From positions 1,924,001-1,988,000 of the forward strand of contig JAQFVV010012530.1 in assembly GCA_028023455.1 (NCBI GenBank): a stretch of DNA of 64,000 nucleotides, read 5' to 3'. Below the pieces are notes generated by a model, which worked only from the letters and a program-made list of their open reading frames with translations, was not told the origin of the DNA and made no database searches. The number at the start of each line of letters is the position of its first letter. Within the stretch, counting starts at the first letter, position 1. The stretch comes from Epiperipatus broadwayi (taxonomy: Eukaryota; Onychophora; Udeonychophora; Euonychophora; Peripatidae). Of this stretch, positions 1-12,339 are shown piece by piece. The translations under genes were made by a program, and so were the position numbers.

Positions 1-289
1 CAAATTTATCAGGAGATTGACATGAATGTGAACAGACACAGTAGGTCTAATACATGCTCTGTGGTACAGCTCTAATACCAAAGTACCATTTTTTCTTATT
101 ACGAATTTTACAATTTTTTTACAAAAGTACTGTATCCTAAGTCTTAATACAATATTTTTATAGTTTTCATTTTTTTATTTCTGTTTTATTTTTGTTATTA
201 TATTTTCAGATATTAATAATATGCATTTGTAATAAAGACCCATAAGAGATATGATTGAAACAGGATCAAAAATTTTCTGTAAAAGTTTT

Positions 290-735
290 ACAATTTATAA
301 TATATTTAAATGTGCTAAAATGGAGGCAAAGATGAAACTAAGTACAATTTGTAATATTAATTGGCTGAGTGCTTTGGAGAAATTTTACCTTCTCATAATT
401 ATAACAAGTGGGTTTATATGAGCATGGTAGAAAATGTATGCGACAAATATTTAAATATATGCAAAGTGGATTAGAAAGTTCATCTTTTGGAGAGAGAAGC
501 GTGCTTCCTTAAACTAGAAAGAAGCATGCTTTGTTCTCTCCAAAATGTGGATTTTCTAATCCACTTTGCATATATTTAAATATTTGTCACATACATTTTT
601 TTATCATACACAATTTATTTGCTATGATTATGAAAGAATAAAGGTTCTCAAAAGCACTCAGCCAATTAATATTACAATTTGTACTTAGCTTCACCATTGC
701 CTGCATTTAGGGCAATTAAACATATTAATTGTTTA
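290..735. repeat. Long hairpin (fold-back) element
   Basis: A left arm from about 321 to 510 is repeated as its reverse complement from about 520 to 709. Clear paired blocks include 342-375 with 655-690 (the stretch containing ATTGGCTGAGTGCTTT) and 445-480 with 550-590 (GCAAAGTGGATTAGAAA). The tip lies near 510-520, so there is almost no loop. Weaker pairing continues outward to about 290 and 735. No convincing target duplication is visible. It could be a fold-back DNA element or an inverted retroposon dimer. The hairpin itself is certain; its class is not. Confidence 0.85.
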
Positions 736-1588
736 ATTGGGATGTCTACATTTTTTTTTATTCTTATGATTTATAATAATAAAAGAAGTTCTAAAAGAAA
801 AAATGAACGAAAAGTTTTGGCTATTCATTCAATCATATACAAACTTTCATTTACAAACGTCAAAATTTGAGCACTCCTAATTTGAATACAATATACTCTA
901 GAATATTTTAATGATTATTCCTACTCATATATTAAATTACGATTATCTTTAGCCTAGATATAAACTTTAAGTCTTGGTTAAAGATTAATATATATGCTAT
1001 TTTAATTACATTTGTAAAATAATATAGGCACTATTGCACCTGACTACACAGCCATTTTTTACTTAAAAACAAAACAAAATTTTCGAATTAGGTTTGAATT
1101 ATGTTATTTTAATTACAGTTGAAATATGATATTCACCATATTTTATTCCTTGTATATTGTTAATAATAGCTCCCATTTTGTTGATATATATAACATAGAG
1201 TGTTTTTAGGTATTTTATGCATATATAAATTAATATTATAATATAAATAAAAATTTAAACATGTGATTATTAATAATAAATTGAAAAAGCACATTTCAAT
1301 GTATATTTACTATACTCAAAAAATATAAACAATAAAAACTTTTTAAATTATTTTTCTTAAAAAATAAAATGAATAAAGAAGCATTAAACTTTCGTCACAA
1401 TCATGCTATAAGCAATATCTTTTTCTCTTCAGAACCCCCCCCCCCCCCTTTTGAAAACATAATATCACTGTCATTATCAGCTAACTACAACTTTTTCATT
1501 TGTTTTGATCTTTTTAAGTCTGTACTAACTTTGAAATTGACTATCACATACATGTTAAGACAGAAAAACTTCTATAAAGAAGTGCTAA
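736..1588. other. AT-rich stretch, no gene seen
   Basis: Plain AT-rich sequence with stop codons in all frames. It holds a run of 14 C at 1435-1448. The 76-codon open frame across that run has no recognisable domain. Confidence 0.6.
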
Positions 1589-2160
1589 ATATCACATGAT
1601 AACCATTCTTTATGCTTACACAAGCTGTTTACACAGAGTCTAAATTCTCCATACCAAAGGACCACTCAATGCAAGCCAGAGTAATCAATGGATGCAAGAA
1701 GGTTTGTGCATAAAATCGCTAAAGCACCTACCCAACCAATATCCTCAGACTAGTTTCTAGCTTGTGGCTTTCATAAGTGAGGAGCCAAAGAATCAAAAGT
1801 ATGGATGCTGAACTGAGTTCAAATCTATACAACTATATAAGCTAATGAGCTTGAATTAAAAACATTATTGTATTTTCATTTTGGACTCAAAGTTTTATAG
1901 TTAGATAATAAGATAAAAGGTAGCTGCTGGATGGTTGCATTATATCCTAAGATCTAGGTGCAATGCTCTCAGATCCAAGGCTCCTCACTGATGAAAGCCA
2001 TAAGCTAAAAACTAGTCTGGGGATGTTGGATGAGTAGGCACTAGATAGAGATTCTATGCACAAATCTTCCTGTATTCATTGATTACTATGTCTTGCACTG
2101 GGTGATGCTACTATATGGGAGATTAGCTTCTGTATAAAAAAACACAAGTGCATCCATACT
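1589..2160 (-). mobile_element. Fold-back family A, copy 1 (loop-containing)
   Basis: The left arm, about 1625-1795, pairs with the right arm, about 1970-2135. Shared blocks include the CTAGATAGAGATT region and CCTCAGACTAGTTTCTAGC against its complement. The 180-bp loop holds a single-copy middle also seen in copies at 20862 and 23426. The left end is the family's unmirrored tail in reverse (TATCACATGATAACC, then TTATGCTTACACAAGC), so this copy lies on the minus strand. Possible worn target repeat: AAGTGC on each side. No coding capacity. Confidence 0.8.
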
Positions 2161-2579
2161 CAGAAAAATAGCATTTAATAGATTACATTATAGTTAGGGT
2201 TAAGAATACAAGAGGTCACATTATATAAGGACATAAAGCACAGATTGTGGGATAAGTCACAGATTAATATGCCCTAAGATTAAAATGATAATTGCATTAA
2301 AAATAAATCTTATTTCACTTTTATTCACAAGAAAATCAATGTTTATTCTTTACATAAATCTACTCTATGTATTAAATTTCAACAACCATTTAAAACTAAA
2401 ATTGCTAATTTAGATAATCAGGATTGTCATATTACTGAAGCATGAAAATACAAGTAAATCTATATTGGGTAACCTAAAAAAAGAATTGTGACTGTTTTTC
2501 TGACAATCTTAGTGATATTGGCAATTTCTGCTTGGAAGAATTATAAATTAAATGTGGAACTTTACAATAAATATAGAGA
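2161..2579. other. AT-rich stretch, nothing recognised
   Basis: No ORF, repeat arm or RNA signal that I can support. It may hold the eroded 5' part of the LINE that becomes readable at about 2580. Confidence 0.5.
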
Positions 2580-4440
2580 GTTAATGACTGCAAAAAGTCT
2601 TAAAATTGAATGATGTATTAAATTTGCAAAAACAAAAGATATGGACATGTTCTGACCATTGCCATTCTAGATCTTTTTTTGATATAAGCAAAGCAACAAA
2701 TGGATCCGAGAAATGACATCACAGTCATATTACATCCAAAAATGACCTGCTCTTAAATGGTGACAATGATATATTGCACAGGTGGAAGGAATATTTTAAT
2801 CATCTTTTAAACAATGTTATAAGAATTGAGATAATGACTTTTAATGATATATCTATTTTATTTATTCATTTAAATGTGGACAAAGATGTTCAGCTTAGTG
2901 AAGCCAAAACAGCTCTTTGTAATTTTAAAAATAAAAAGGCTACAAGATTTGATGAAATGGCTAGAAAAGTTTTAAAATATAGTGATGAGATGTTAGCTTC
3001 AAGAATATTGAATTTTTTTTAGGAATATATGAATCTGTGTTGTGCCACCTGATGTTAAGGCTGCTTTTATTGTTCCAATTTCAAAAATAAAACAAAGGAA
3101 ATAGACAAAATTATGTAATATCATTATTATCCAGTATAGCAAAAGTATTTTCAAGAATTTTGTTCAGTTAGTTGCTTCTAATTACAGCTGAATAACTGCC
3201 ATAGATTAAATGTTGTTTTATCGAATCAAGAAATGCTATAGACGTGATTTAGTTGCCAAGAAAAAAAGTGTTAGGAACAAAGCAGTAATTTATGTATTGT
3301 ATTGATTTAATCAAGGCATTTGATTCAATTAATAGCACATGTTGATGACTTTTTTAAAATTAGCTTGTTGTCCATTAAAATTTATTCATATTATACAGCT
3401 TCTACATAATGGAGTTAAAGAAAGTATTCTCACTAGAATTGGAATTCTGAGATATTTGAATTGAAAATTGATGTAAAACAAGGATGTATGATTATTCCAA
3501 CATTGTTTTCAATTTTCATGTTAGTGTTCTTTGGAATTGTTTATAGGTGAATTAATTTATCAGAGATCAATATACTATATAGATATGATTGTAAAATTTT
3601 TAATATGAATAAATTACAAGTGTAACAAAAACTTCATTTTCTTGCATTCTCGATTTGAAGTTTACTAATAATCATACTATTTTTGTCAGTTCAGAAGATA
3701 AATTACAGAATACACTTAATGTTTTGAAGGCGACATATAAAGGTGTTGGTTTATTGACTAATGTTCAAAAAACTCAAGATCTTTATCAGCTAATAATAAA
3801 AGAAAAATCATCTCAGTAATATTGTAAGCATGAGGATGTAAAACAATTTTAAAAACTTGGTAGTTTTTAAGGAAAAAATGGACTTGAATGTTAAAGTACA
3901 ACACTGATGCTATTGTGTTATTATTTTTTTTTAACAAGTTAAAAGATAAAAAGTATTTCATTACAGAGAAGTAATTACTGCAATCATGATAGCCATATAG
4001 AGTTAATTTATCTACTTTATTGTATGGAAATGAAACGTGGACACTGTATCTGAGCAATATAAATGTATTAAAATGTTTCATTTAAAGATGCTCCAGCAAA
4101 TTTTAAATATACAATGATAAGAGTTGAAGACCAATCAACATGTTTTTCAGTTTGCTGAATGAGATACTATTGAGTCCATTATTGTAAAATCACACTTTCA
4201 TTGGCTTGGAAATATAAAAAAAAGAACAATGCACAACTTCCTAAAATAATATTTTATGGTGAACTTGAACATGGATTTTATAAAAGACATAGGCCCTGTT
4301 TACTTTATAAGGATTGTCTCAAAGACATTCTGAAGAAGTGCAATGTCAATTGTTCCCATTGGGAAGATATAGCTAAGAATAGAATACATTGGAGGGAGAT
4401 CATTAAATTTTTTGCTAGAGAAATTAAGATGGCATTATAA
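2580..4440 (+). mobile_element. LINE (non-LTR retrotransposon) ORF2 relic
   Basis: Translating across many stops and frameshifts gives the ordered landmarks of a LINE reverse transcriptase. They are RWKEYFNHLLN at about 2778, a KNKKATRFDE block (usual form K.GKA.G.D) at about 2930, DVKAAFIVPISK at 3051, an FDSIN-type block near 3320, VKQGC...PTLFSIF near 3472, KATYKGVGLLTN near 3727, LLYGNETWTLY near 4017 and the C-terminal KKCNVNCSHWEDIAKN at 4339. The catalytic FADD position now reads LLTNNH, so both aspartates are lost. Only two pieces of 80 codons remain open. The enzyme would have copied its own RNA into DNA at a nicked target. Clade (RTE- or Jockey-like) is not settled. It is dead. Confidence 0.88.
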
Positions 4441-4552
4441 AATATCAAGTAAACAGAAAAATTAACAGAATGTTCTGTATGCGAATGTATTTGTGGCTCA
4501 CAAGTTAGTTTGAATAGCCACCACAAAGGTTGATTTCTAGATCAGTTTTTTC

Positions 4553-4566
4553 TTGGGGGGGGGGGG
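4553..4566 (+). repeat. Poly-G run
   Basis: A homopolymer of about 12-14 G, just before the trinucleotide tract. Tract length is probably unreliable in any assembly. Confidence 0.8.
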
Positions 4567-4620
4567 TTGAATGGCCATACTTATTTGTAAGTGGCTGCTT
4601 ATTACTATTAGAAGTAGTTG

Positions 4621-4658
<38 letters not shown>

Positions 4659-4676
4659 GTAGTAGTAGTAGTAGTA
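4621..4676. repeat. (TAC)n then (TAG)n self-complementary microsatellite
   Basis: About a dozen TAC units run straight into six or seven TAG units. TAG repeats are the reverse complement of CTA repeats, so the tract is an inverted repeat and can fold on itself. Short open frames across it encode only homopolymeric runs (Thr, Ser, Leu, Val) and are not genes. Confidence 0.95.
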
Positions 4677-4789
4677 TTACCACTACAATTACTACTATTC
4701 CTTCTACTATTATTGACTTTGGAAAGTATAAAGTCACTTTTATTCGCTCTTTGCAATTTTAAGTTATTCAAGCTTCTGATACAATATAA

Positions 4790-5533
4790 TAGGGGTGGAC
4801 AAGATGTTGACTACAGTCAACTAGTCAACTATAAGTCTCTAAAAGATGACCGTAAAGGTAACATGGACATTGACAAATTATAGTGATAAATTCAGAGCTG
4901 ATTTGAATATAAAAAATAATAAAAAATAAAATAAAGTAAAAATTCATTTTCGTTTAAAAATAGTTAAATTTGAAATAATACCTGTTGTCATTGTTGATCT
5001 CAAAAATAAACCCAGGTTGGAAAAAGCTGAAATGAAATATAATTCTAAAATAATTTTTTTTTTTTTTCACTATATTTTGGTGAATTTTTTTAAAATTCAG
5101 GTCCAGCTCTAGAAACTAATTATAAATAATTTAATAATTGTAATATTAATAAATATTTTATAAAGTGACGTGGACAAGTTGTAATATTAGAGGAATCAGG
5201 TAATTTAATAGTAGTCACAGTAAAATGTTTTTGATAGCTGTACTTCATAGAAAAAAATTCATCAGTTTATAAGTATCTTCTAAAAAAATCACCAATATTT
5301 GTGAATATCTAAAAAGCCCTTATTGAAAAAAAAAAACATCAATTCATAAATACATTCTAAAAAAACAGGACTTTGAACCGTTATTTTATTCCATTCAAGT
5401 TTTCAGTCCAGCAAAAAAAAAAAAACTTTTTTTTCTGGTTTCCAGTTTGAAGCCCTGAAAAAAACATAGTCACTCTCTGTTACATTTTCACCAAGAAAAT
5501 TGTTCCCAATATCTAAAAGTTTGGCCAGCCCTG
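4790..5533. mobile_element. Non-autonomous hAT-type DNA transposon
   Basis: An exact 8-bp direct repeat CAATATAA flanks the element (4782-4789 and 5534-5541). The ends are inverted: left TAGGGGTGGACAA, right (complement) CAGGGCTGGCCAAA. An 8-bp duplication with a CAGGG.TGGCCAA-type terminus is the mark of the hAT superfamily. The 744-bp interior has no transposase frame, so it would need an enzyme from elsewhere. A GTTGACTACAGTCAACTAG palindromic motif lies just inside the left end. The target duplication is unmutated, which suggests a fairly recent insertion. Confidence 0.88.
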
Positions 5534-5828
5534 CAATATAAGAATGTTTTACTGTTTTATTTTAGCATTACTAAATCAACAACTTTCATTTTATCATGTA
5601 AGAAAGACACATTACACATTTTTAAAAATTTCATAAATGTCTAGCTTGACACTTTGAAAACATTTTTTTAAACACCAAACATTATACTTTTGAAAGGAAT
5701 AAAAAAACAAAATATATGTGCTTAGGTGCTTATCATAAAAAAACCTAATATAGACTGCTATTTACTGAAGCTTAGTGCTTTTGAGGGCTATTTATGGCCT
5801 CATTTTATAGTATTGAGATTTACATGGT
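5534..5828. other. AT-rich spacer
   Basis: No gene or repeat boundary recognised between the hAT element and the next family A copy. Confidence 0.5.
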
Positions 5829-5840
5829 GGATGCTTATCT

Positions 5841-6216
5841 AAGACAGGCAAAACTCACTATATATATATATATATGGATGCCAGAAGGCTTGTGCATAAA
5901 ATCCCCATCGAATATCCAATATCCTCAGACTAGTTTCTGGCTTATGGCCTTCGTCAGTGAGCAGCCACTGCACTCAGATCTTAGGATAGGTGCAGTGCTC
6001 TCAGATCCAAGGCTCCTCACTGATGAAGGCCATAAGTCAGAAACTAGTCTGGGGATATTGGATGAGTAGGCATTAGATGGGGATTTTATGCACAAGCCTT
6101 CTGGCACCCATTGATTACTCTAGCTTGTTGTGTGTGGCAATATATATAGTGAGTTTTGCCTGTTTTAACAACAGTTATACACAATCATAAGAGGTGGTGG
6201 TCATGTGATGTTTATT
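5841..6216 (+). mobile_element. Fold-back family A, copy 2 (compact, with target repeats)
   Basis: A 12-bp direct repeat GGATGCTTATCT flanks the copy exactly (5829-5840 and 6217-6228). It starts AAGACAGGCAAAACTCAC, folds back on itself (for example ATGCCAGAAGGCTTGTGCAT against the block at 6080-6105), and the mirror GTGAGTTTTGCCTG ends near 6163. Beyond that is an unmirrored tail of about 55 bp ending GGTCATGTGATGTTTATT. It is 376 bp long, and the copy at 25790 is 380 bp with the same start and end. Noncoding. Confidence 0.88.
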
Positions 6217-6249
6217 GGATGCTTATCTATATGCAGTGAGTTTATGTAA

Positions 6250-7560
<1,311 letters not shown>

Positions 7561-8269
7561 AAGAAAAGTCAGTTATCTTTTTTGAAAAATAAAATATTTG
7601 TAATAAAGAATAGAAATAAGGAGATTATATCCATGTAAACAGAGATAATTTTTACCTTTTGGTATTGCTAATAAACTATCAATTACTACTTATTGACAAT
7701 CTTACTGAGGCTAAACAAGTTTCTCTATTAACCTATAATAGCTCTTTTGTTGGGATTTTTTACTGAAGTAAACAGAGGTGATTTCAATGTAATGCAAAAA
7801 AAAAAATCTTAAGAAATGTGATCACATAAGATACTTCATAAAGAAGAATTACTATTGCCATATTGGAAATGTATTGAATATACAGATTTTAATGTCTGTA
7901 TATAACAATTTCACTGCATATATAAACACAAGGAATAACTCTATTTCATCTCTTTTTTCCCATGTGCAATATCTTGTTAATATACACTTAAAATTTCCAA
8001 TTTTTCTCATTCATAAAACCTATGAATAAAGACATGTGGCAAAGACCAATGATTCTGATGTACATTTCATGATGAATTGGTGTCTATCAGTTGGCCAAAT
8101 AACACTCTCTTAGGCATGTATTTGCTCTGTGTTTTTCTGAAGGTTTGTGATGATGGTGTTCTAGTTGTATTTTTATATTGGAATACTTTCATCATCTAAT
8201 ATATGTATTGAACGTCTTTAGAAAAAATTAACTTTATTTAAATATTTTAAATACATTCAACTATTACAA
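7561..8269. other. No gene seen
   Basis: AT-rich sequence with no ORF above 60 codons of interest. The part next to 7560 may be further 5' Penelope-like RT too worn to read. Confidence 0.5.
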
Positions 8270-8780
8270 TTAGTACATTTTGATTTACAAGTTTTTCAAA
8301 CTTGCTGCATTCACAACACTAAACACTTACATAAATTCATCAACTGAGGTTTAAATTTTATGTCTTGATTAAGAGTACTATAATAATCTCTAGATTAAAA
8401 ATTATCAATATTAATTTTGTCTGGATTAAGACTACTATGATAATCTCTAGATTAAAAATAATATTAATTTTATGTCTTGATTAAGGGTACTATGAAAATC
8501 TCTAGTTTAAAAATAATCAATATTAATTTTATGTGGATTAAGAGTACTATGACAATCTCTAGATTAAAAATAATCAATATTAATACTAAAGTGTTCTCCT
8601 GAAGTGGTTAGTGTTAATGTTGTAACTGCAGAAAGTTTGTCACTTGTAAATCAAAGTGCAATAATTCATTATTGATAAATATTAAACAAACAATGAAGTC
8701 ATATGAATATGATTTGGACCAGGGTTAACAACAGATGAGTGCTAGTTCAGCATAAAATACATATCTTTAGGGTCATTTAG
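8270..8780 (-). mobile_element. Fold-back family B, copy 1
   Basis: TTTGATTTACAAGT...CTTGCTGCATTCACAAC at 8280-8320 is mirrored by the block at 8603-8665 (GTTGTAACTGCAG...CTTGTAAATCAAA). The 3' part at 8690-8775 contains GATGAGTGCTAGTTCAGC, the reverse complement of the CTGAACCAGCACTCATC motif that marks other copies (19550, 35920, 61280). A four-unit tandem repeat fills the middle. No coding sequence. Confidence 0.7.
8356..8590 (+). repeat. Tandem repeat, about 60-bp unit, four copies
   Basis: The unit contains GATTAAGAGTACTATGA, then AATCTCTAGATTAAAAATAA and TATTAATTTTATGT. Units begin near 8367, 8422, 8479 and 8538 with a few substitutions and one deletion. It lies inside the family B fold-back. 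Confidence 0.9.
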
Positions 8781-8913
8781 CTTTTATACATTTTATTTAT
8801 ATATTTTTTAAATATGGGGGGGGGGGTAAAATTTTATGTATGTATAAATTGTATTTATTTTGTATTTCATATTGTATATTTTATTTTATATTACCTGGAT
8901 TACATTATTTGGT

Positions 8914-9022
8914 GTTTTTTTTTCATATGTCATAGCATCAGCCGGGACACGAACCCACAAATGTCTGCAACCAACGACTTGCTTGTAAGGCGGCTGTGAT
9001 GACCTCTCAGCTAACAACGCTT
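8914..9022 (-). mobile_element. tRNA-derived SINE with poly(A) tail
   Basis: A 16-bp direct repeat flanks the element: GATTACATTATTTGGT at 8898-8913 and GACTACATTATTTAGT at 9023-9038 (two differences). On the minus strand the head runs from about 9022. It carries an A-box-like TTAGCTGAGAGG and a B-box-like GGGTTCGTGTCCCGG with tRNA-like spacing, and ends in a run of A (T run at 8914-8923). The head is about 90 bp with almost no body, so this is a very short SINE. A second copy is at 35569. RNA polymerase III promoter motifs are visible but worn; this is not a functional tRNA gene. Confidence 0.85.
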
Positions 9023-9159
9023 GACTACATTATTTAGTTTTGATTAGATTTATTTCAGTTTTGTTATAATTTATTTTTATGTTGTTTTTTATTATGTTAT
9101 TAATTTTATTGTTTACATTTTTATGGTATTATTTATATAGTTATGCATTTAATTTTGTT

Positions 9160-9250
9160 TCATTATATCATAACTCTGAAGAAGACTGCAAGGCAATAAA
9201 AACATAAGATTGTGTACTTATAAGTACAATAAAAAGTTTTTTTTGCTAAA
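9160..9250 (+). repeat. Possible Penelope-like 3' end
   Basis: CTCTGAAGAAGACTGCAAGG followed by AATAAA-type motifs resembles the CTGATGAAGACTG...AATAAAG block at 39890-39945. Such a tail often ends Penelope-like elements. Short and worn, so this is a suggestion only. Confidence 0.3.
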
Positions 9251-9289
9251 AAGGGTTCAAAATAGAGTAGATAAATTGCATTTATATAT

Positions 9290-9520
9290 CTTAAACAGTA
9301 GCAAATTCTCCATACAATGGTGCCACTAAGTGCAAACCCTAGTTATCAATGCATGCAAGAAGGTTTGTGTATAAAATTCCTATCTACTGCCTACTCATCT
9401 AATATCTCCAGACTATTTTCTAGCTTGTGGATTTCATCCATGAGGAAGGAGCCTTGAATTTGATCTTAACCAATAAGATTTGTATAAAATTATATTCTGT
9501 AAGAGTGTGTGGCAATTATC
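9290..9520 (+). mobile_element. Fold-back family A fragment, copy 3
   Basis: The left arm is clear (AAATTCTCCATACAATGG, ATGCAAGAAGGTTTGTG, TATCTCCAGACTATTTTCTA, to about 9450). The right arm is reduced to about 45 bp (TTTGTATAAAATTATATTCTG at 9479). It has lost its loop and tail. Confidence 0.72.
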
Positions 9521-10067
9521 AAATAAAACAAAATATACTTATATATTAAGATGTTGATATTTTAAAAATCATATTTAACTTTTTTCTTTTAACTGTGGAT
9601 AAATTAATGTTGATTACAGATGGTGGTGTGAAATATTATTATTACTCGAACTTTGCACTTCCATATCCCTACACTAAAGAAAAAAGTCCCGCCTCTATAC
9701 AATAACAAAATATAATTTATAGGCGATTTTTTTGGTATTTAATCTAGACTTTTGAAAAAAACTTTATGCAATCTGAATTTGAATCCCAGATCAAAGGAAC
9801 ACATTATTTTTTTTAAAGGCCACCAATGCTTGACTACTTTTTATTCTTTCTGACTAGATAAAATATAACTTAAATAAATTCAACTCATTTTAATAATTCA
9901 TTACAATATATATAAAACTAAAAAAAAAAAAATTAAAGAATTTATTTACAAAAATTTTCTAAAAAGTAAAAAATACATTTTCTTCAGTTTTTCCAAAAGC
10001 ATGGGGTGTTCATATTTAGAAATAGTCTTAGTTAAACTTTACATAAATATAAATTAAATGCATTTCA
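9521..10067. other. No gene seen
   Basis: AT-rich, low-complexity in parts, no feature supported. Confidence 0.5.
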
Positions 10068-10069
10068 TA

Positions 10070-10217
10070 CTAATCTAGAGTGTGCTCTTTAACTACTGGT
10101 CAAAATAATTAGAACTAGTGTTATCTGATTTTATTTAGCACTTTGTTGAGTTGAGTGAGCAGTGGATTTGGGGCTCTCTTTAGAAATCAAAATGGTAAAG
10201 AGTGCACTCTAAATTAG
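10070..10217. mobile_element. 148-bp MITE with TA target duplication
   Basis: Inverted ends: left CTAATCTAGAGTGTGCTCTTTA, right (complement) CTAATTTAGAGTGCACTCTTTA. A TA dinucleotide stands on each side (10068-10069, 10218-10219). The TA duplication points to the Tc1/mariner superfamily. The 100-bp interior is noncoding. Found once in this window. Confidence 0.7.
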
Positions 10218-11069
10218 TACCTATATTTCTTTCATATAAATAGTTTCAAAACAATAAAGAATATTAAGTTTAAATTGTAATTTTTGCTTGATAAGAAGCC
10301 AGTAAAAATTGATAAGAATTGAGTCTATAATTATTTCTAAACAGGAGCATCCATACTTTTATTTGTGAAAGCTGAAAAAATTTTTTTTTTACTTTTTAGT
10401 ACACTTATGTGAATAAAAGCTCTTTGTAATTGTTTTTAATAAATTAGCAAAATTTTTATAATGTTTTCAACTGAAAAGGTTTTAAAATGTTCTTTGTATG
10501 AATTGATTTTTTTTTTTAGGAACAGCTGAGGATGCTTTCAGTGTGGACTACCATTCATAACTCTCACTGATTGGCTAGGTATACTGCCCTATTTATTGAG
10601 AAATAGTCATGGTAATTATTTAAATTAAAATTTATATATGCCATTTGGTCATTTTGCTAATTTATTACAAGTACAAATGAAAAAATGGGAAAAAATAATA
10701 TTATAATTTTTTAAATATATTTTTTATTATTAATAATAAATTATAAATAGCACTGTCATCGTAATTACACAAATAATTATGCTGAGAGAAATACACACAG
10801 AGCAAAATGTTTTAGTTTTATATTATTTTACAAATTATTAATGACACACCACCAGGTCCATATGTATCATCAGCATTTTAATCAGTTTATTTAATAAATT
10901 CCTCATTATTTTAATCACTTTGCCTGAATACTTTTAATGTCTTCATTACTCTGACTAAAGAGCTCTGTACCTTATTCTAACCCTAGCCACATTCTTCCAA
11001 TAGAAAAAATCAAGAGAACACCATTTTAGAGAGACTTTGAGATGGTCATTGTAACTAGATTTACTTTCA
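10218..11069. other. No gene seen
   Basis: AT-rich sequence without a supported feature. Confidence 0.5.
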
Positions 11070-11153
11070 TCTACACCACAAAAAGAAGATATCCTTGATG
11101 TAGCTTATTTAATACACCACAACAAGGAGATATCCTTGATGTAGTTTATTTAA
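11070..11153 (+). repeat. Two-copy tandem duplication, about 43 bp
   Basis: The unit ACACCACAA...AGATATCCTTGATGTAG...TTATTTAAT occurs at 11073-11112 and 11113-11153 with only small differences. Confidence 0.9.
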
Positions 11154-11539
11154 TAGTATCTCATCCAACAAGCTGAAAATCATAAACTTATCTTATTATC
11201 TTCACATCATATTGTCAAAATATTATATTCTTAAATAAAACTTTTCTGATGCTCTTACATTTCATTTTCATGCAACTCATTTGGTAGATTGTCATCCTTA
11301 AAATAAAATTAATTTGAACTGCAAAACTAAATAAATAAATAATAAATAACATATAATCTCTCAAGCCTGTCAATGCTGTGGCATCATTGATTGTAAAATG
11401 TTGTATAAGTTGGATATTATATGATGTTTTATATTATTTTATATCAATTTGAAAGTTTAATGATGAGTTGTTATAAAAACTGAGATCATCAAAGTACATA
11501 GTTAGCAAATATTTTTGTTCTCCCTACTCATGCCATCCA

Positions 11540-11850
11540 GTTTAAGCCTAATTAATCAATAGATACTAGATGGTAATGCTCAATAAATCTAAATCCAATA
11601 CTGTCTTATACAAATATCAAAGAATCATTTCTAGCTTATGGATTTCATCTGCGAGGAGCATTTTTTTTTTTTTGGCTTTTTTATAACCGTACATTTGGAT
11701 CTATTATCTGGCAACTATTGATTACTAAGGCTTATGTTAGATGGCATGAGAATAGGAAAAGTAAAAGAATTTTCTAATGAATAATAAGGTTTGAGCTGGA
11801 ATCAGGTGATGTACTATTGGTCGCATGATTCATTATTAGTTAAAGTTTAT
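11540..11850 (+). mobile_element. Fold-back family A, diverged copy 4
   Basis: AATCAATAGATACTAGATGG and TTTCTAGCTTATGGATTTC match the family A left arm. CAACTATTGATTACTAAGGC at 11711-11730 matches the right arm. The end near GGTGATGTACTATTGG resembles the tail. It shares its arm variant with the copy at 56345. Confidence 0.55.
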
Positions 11851-12144
11851 AGTTACTGACCTAACATCACATCTACACAAACGATTGCTTGTATTCAAAA
11901 CAATATGTTAGTAAAGGGTATACAATTCTCTCCTGTCTTTCACGGTATATTTACTGAAAGCAAAACTTGTCATATATAGACTTCTAAACAGGATAAATCG
12001 TGGATTAGTCAATTTATTAAAAAAAACCATTCAAATTATGTTATTGAAAACATAAAAGCTTAAAGTTTGTTAGTGCAATAACAATATATATATATCACTA
12101 GAAGAGATTTTAAACAAATGTTTAAATATATAAAAACACATAAA

Positions 12145-12205
12145 GGAGGTTTGAACTCAGACTTTTAACGATCCTCAACTATCCCCCTATATATTACATA
12201 TTGGA
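12145..12205 (+). repeat. Family B end fragment
   Basis: AGGTTTGAACTCAGACTTTT matches the GAACACAGACTTTCAAG end found at 15460, 19440, 38560 and 61160. Only the end block is present. Confidence 0.4.
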
Positions 12206-12339
12206 GTGCAGATATGAAAAAACCTGTACTGTAGAAAAATTCATATATTAAAAACACATAAATAAAATTCTTGAAAGGTTAAAATTGAATTAGGAAGTGA
12301 GATTATTATCAAAGAGAGGTTTTCAAATAAAAAAGCAAT

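Noticed and set aside
4530-4883. 117-codon frame and overlapping frames
   Set aside because: Homopolymeric Leu, Val, Ser and Thr runs come from the (TAC)n/(TAG)n tract.
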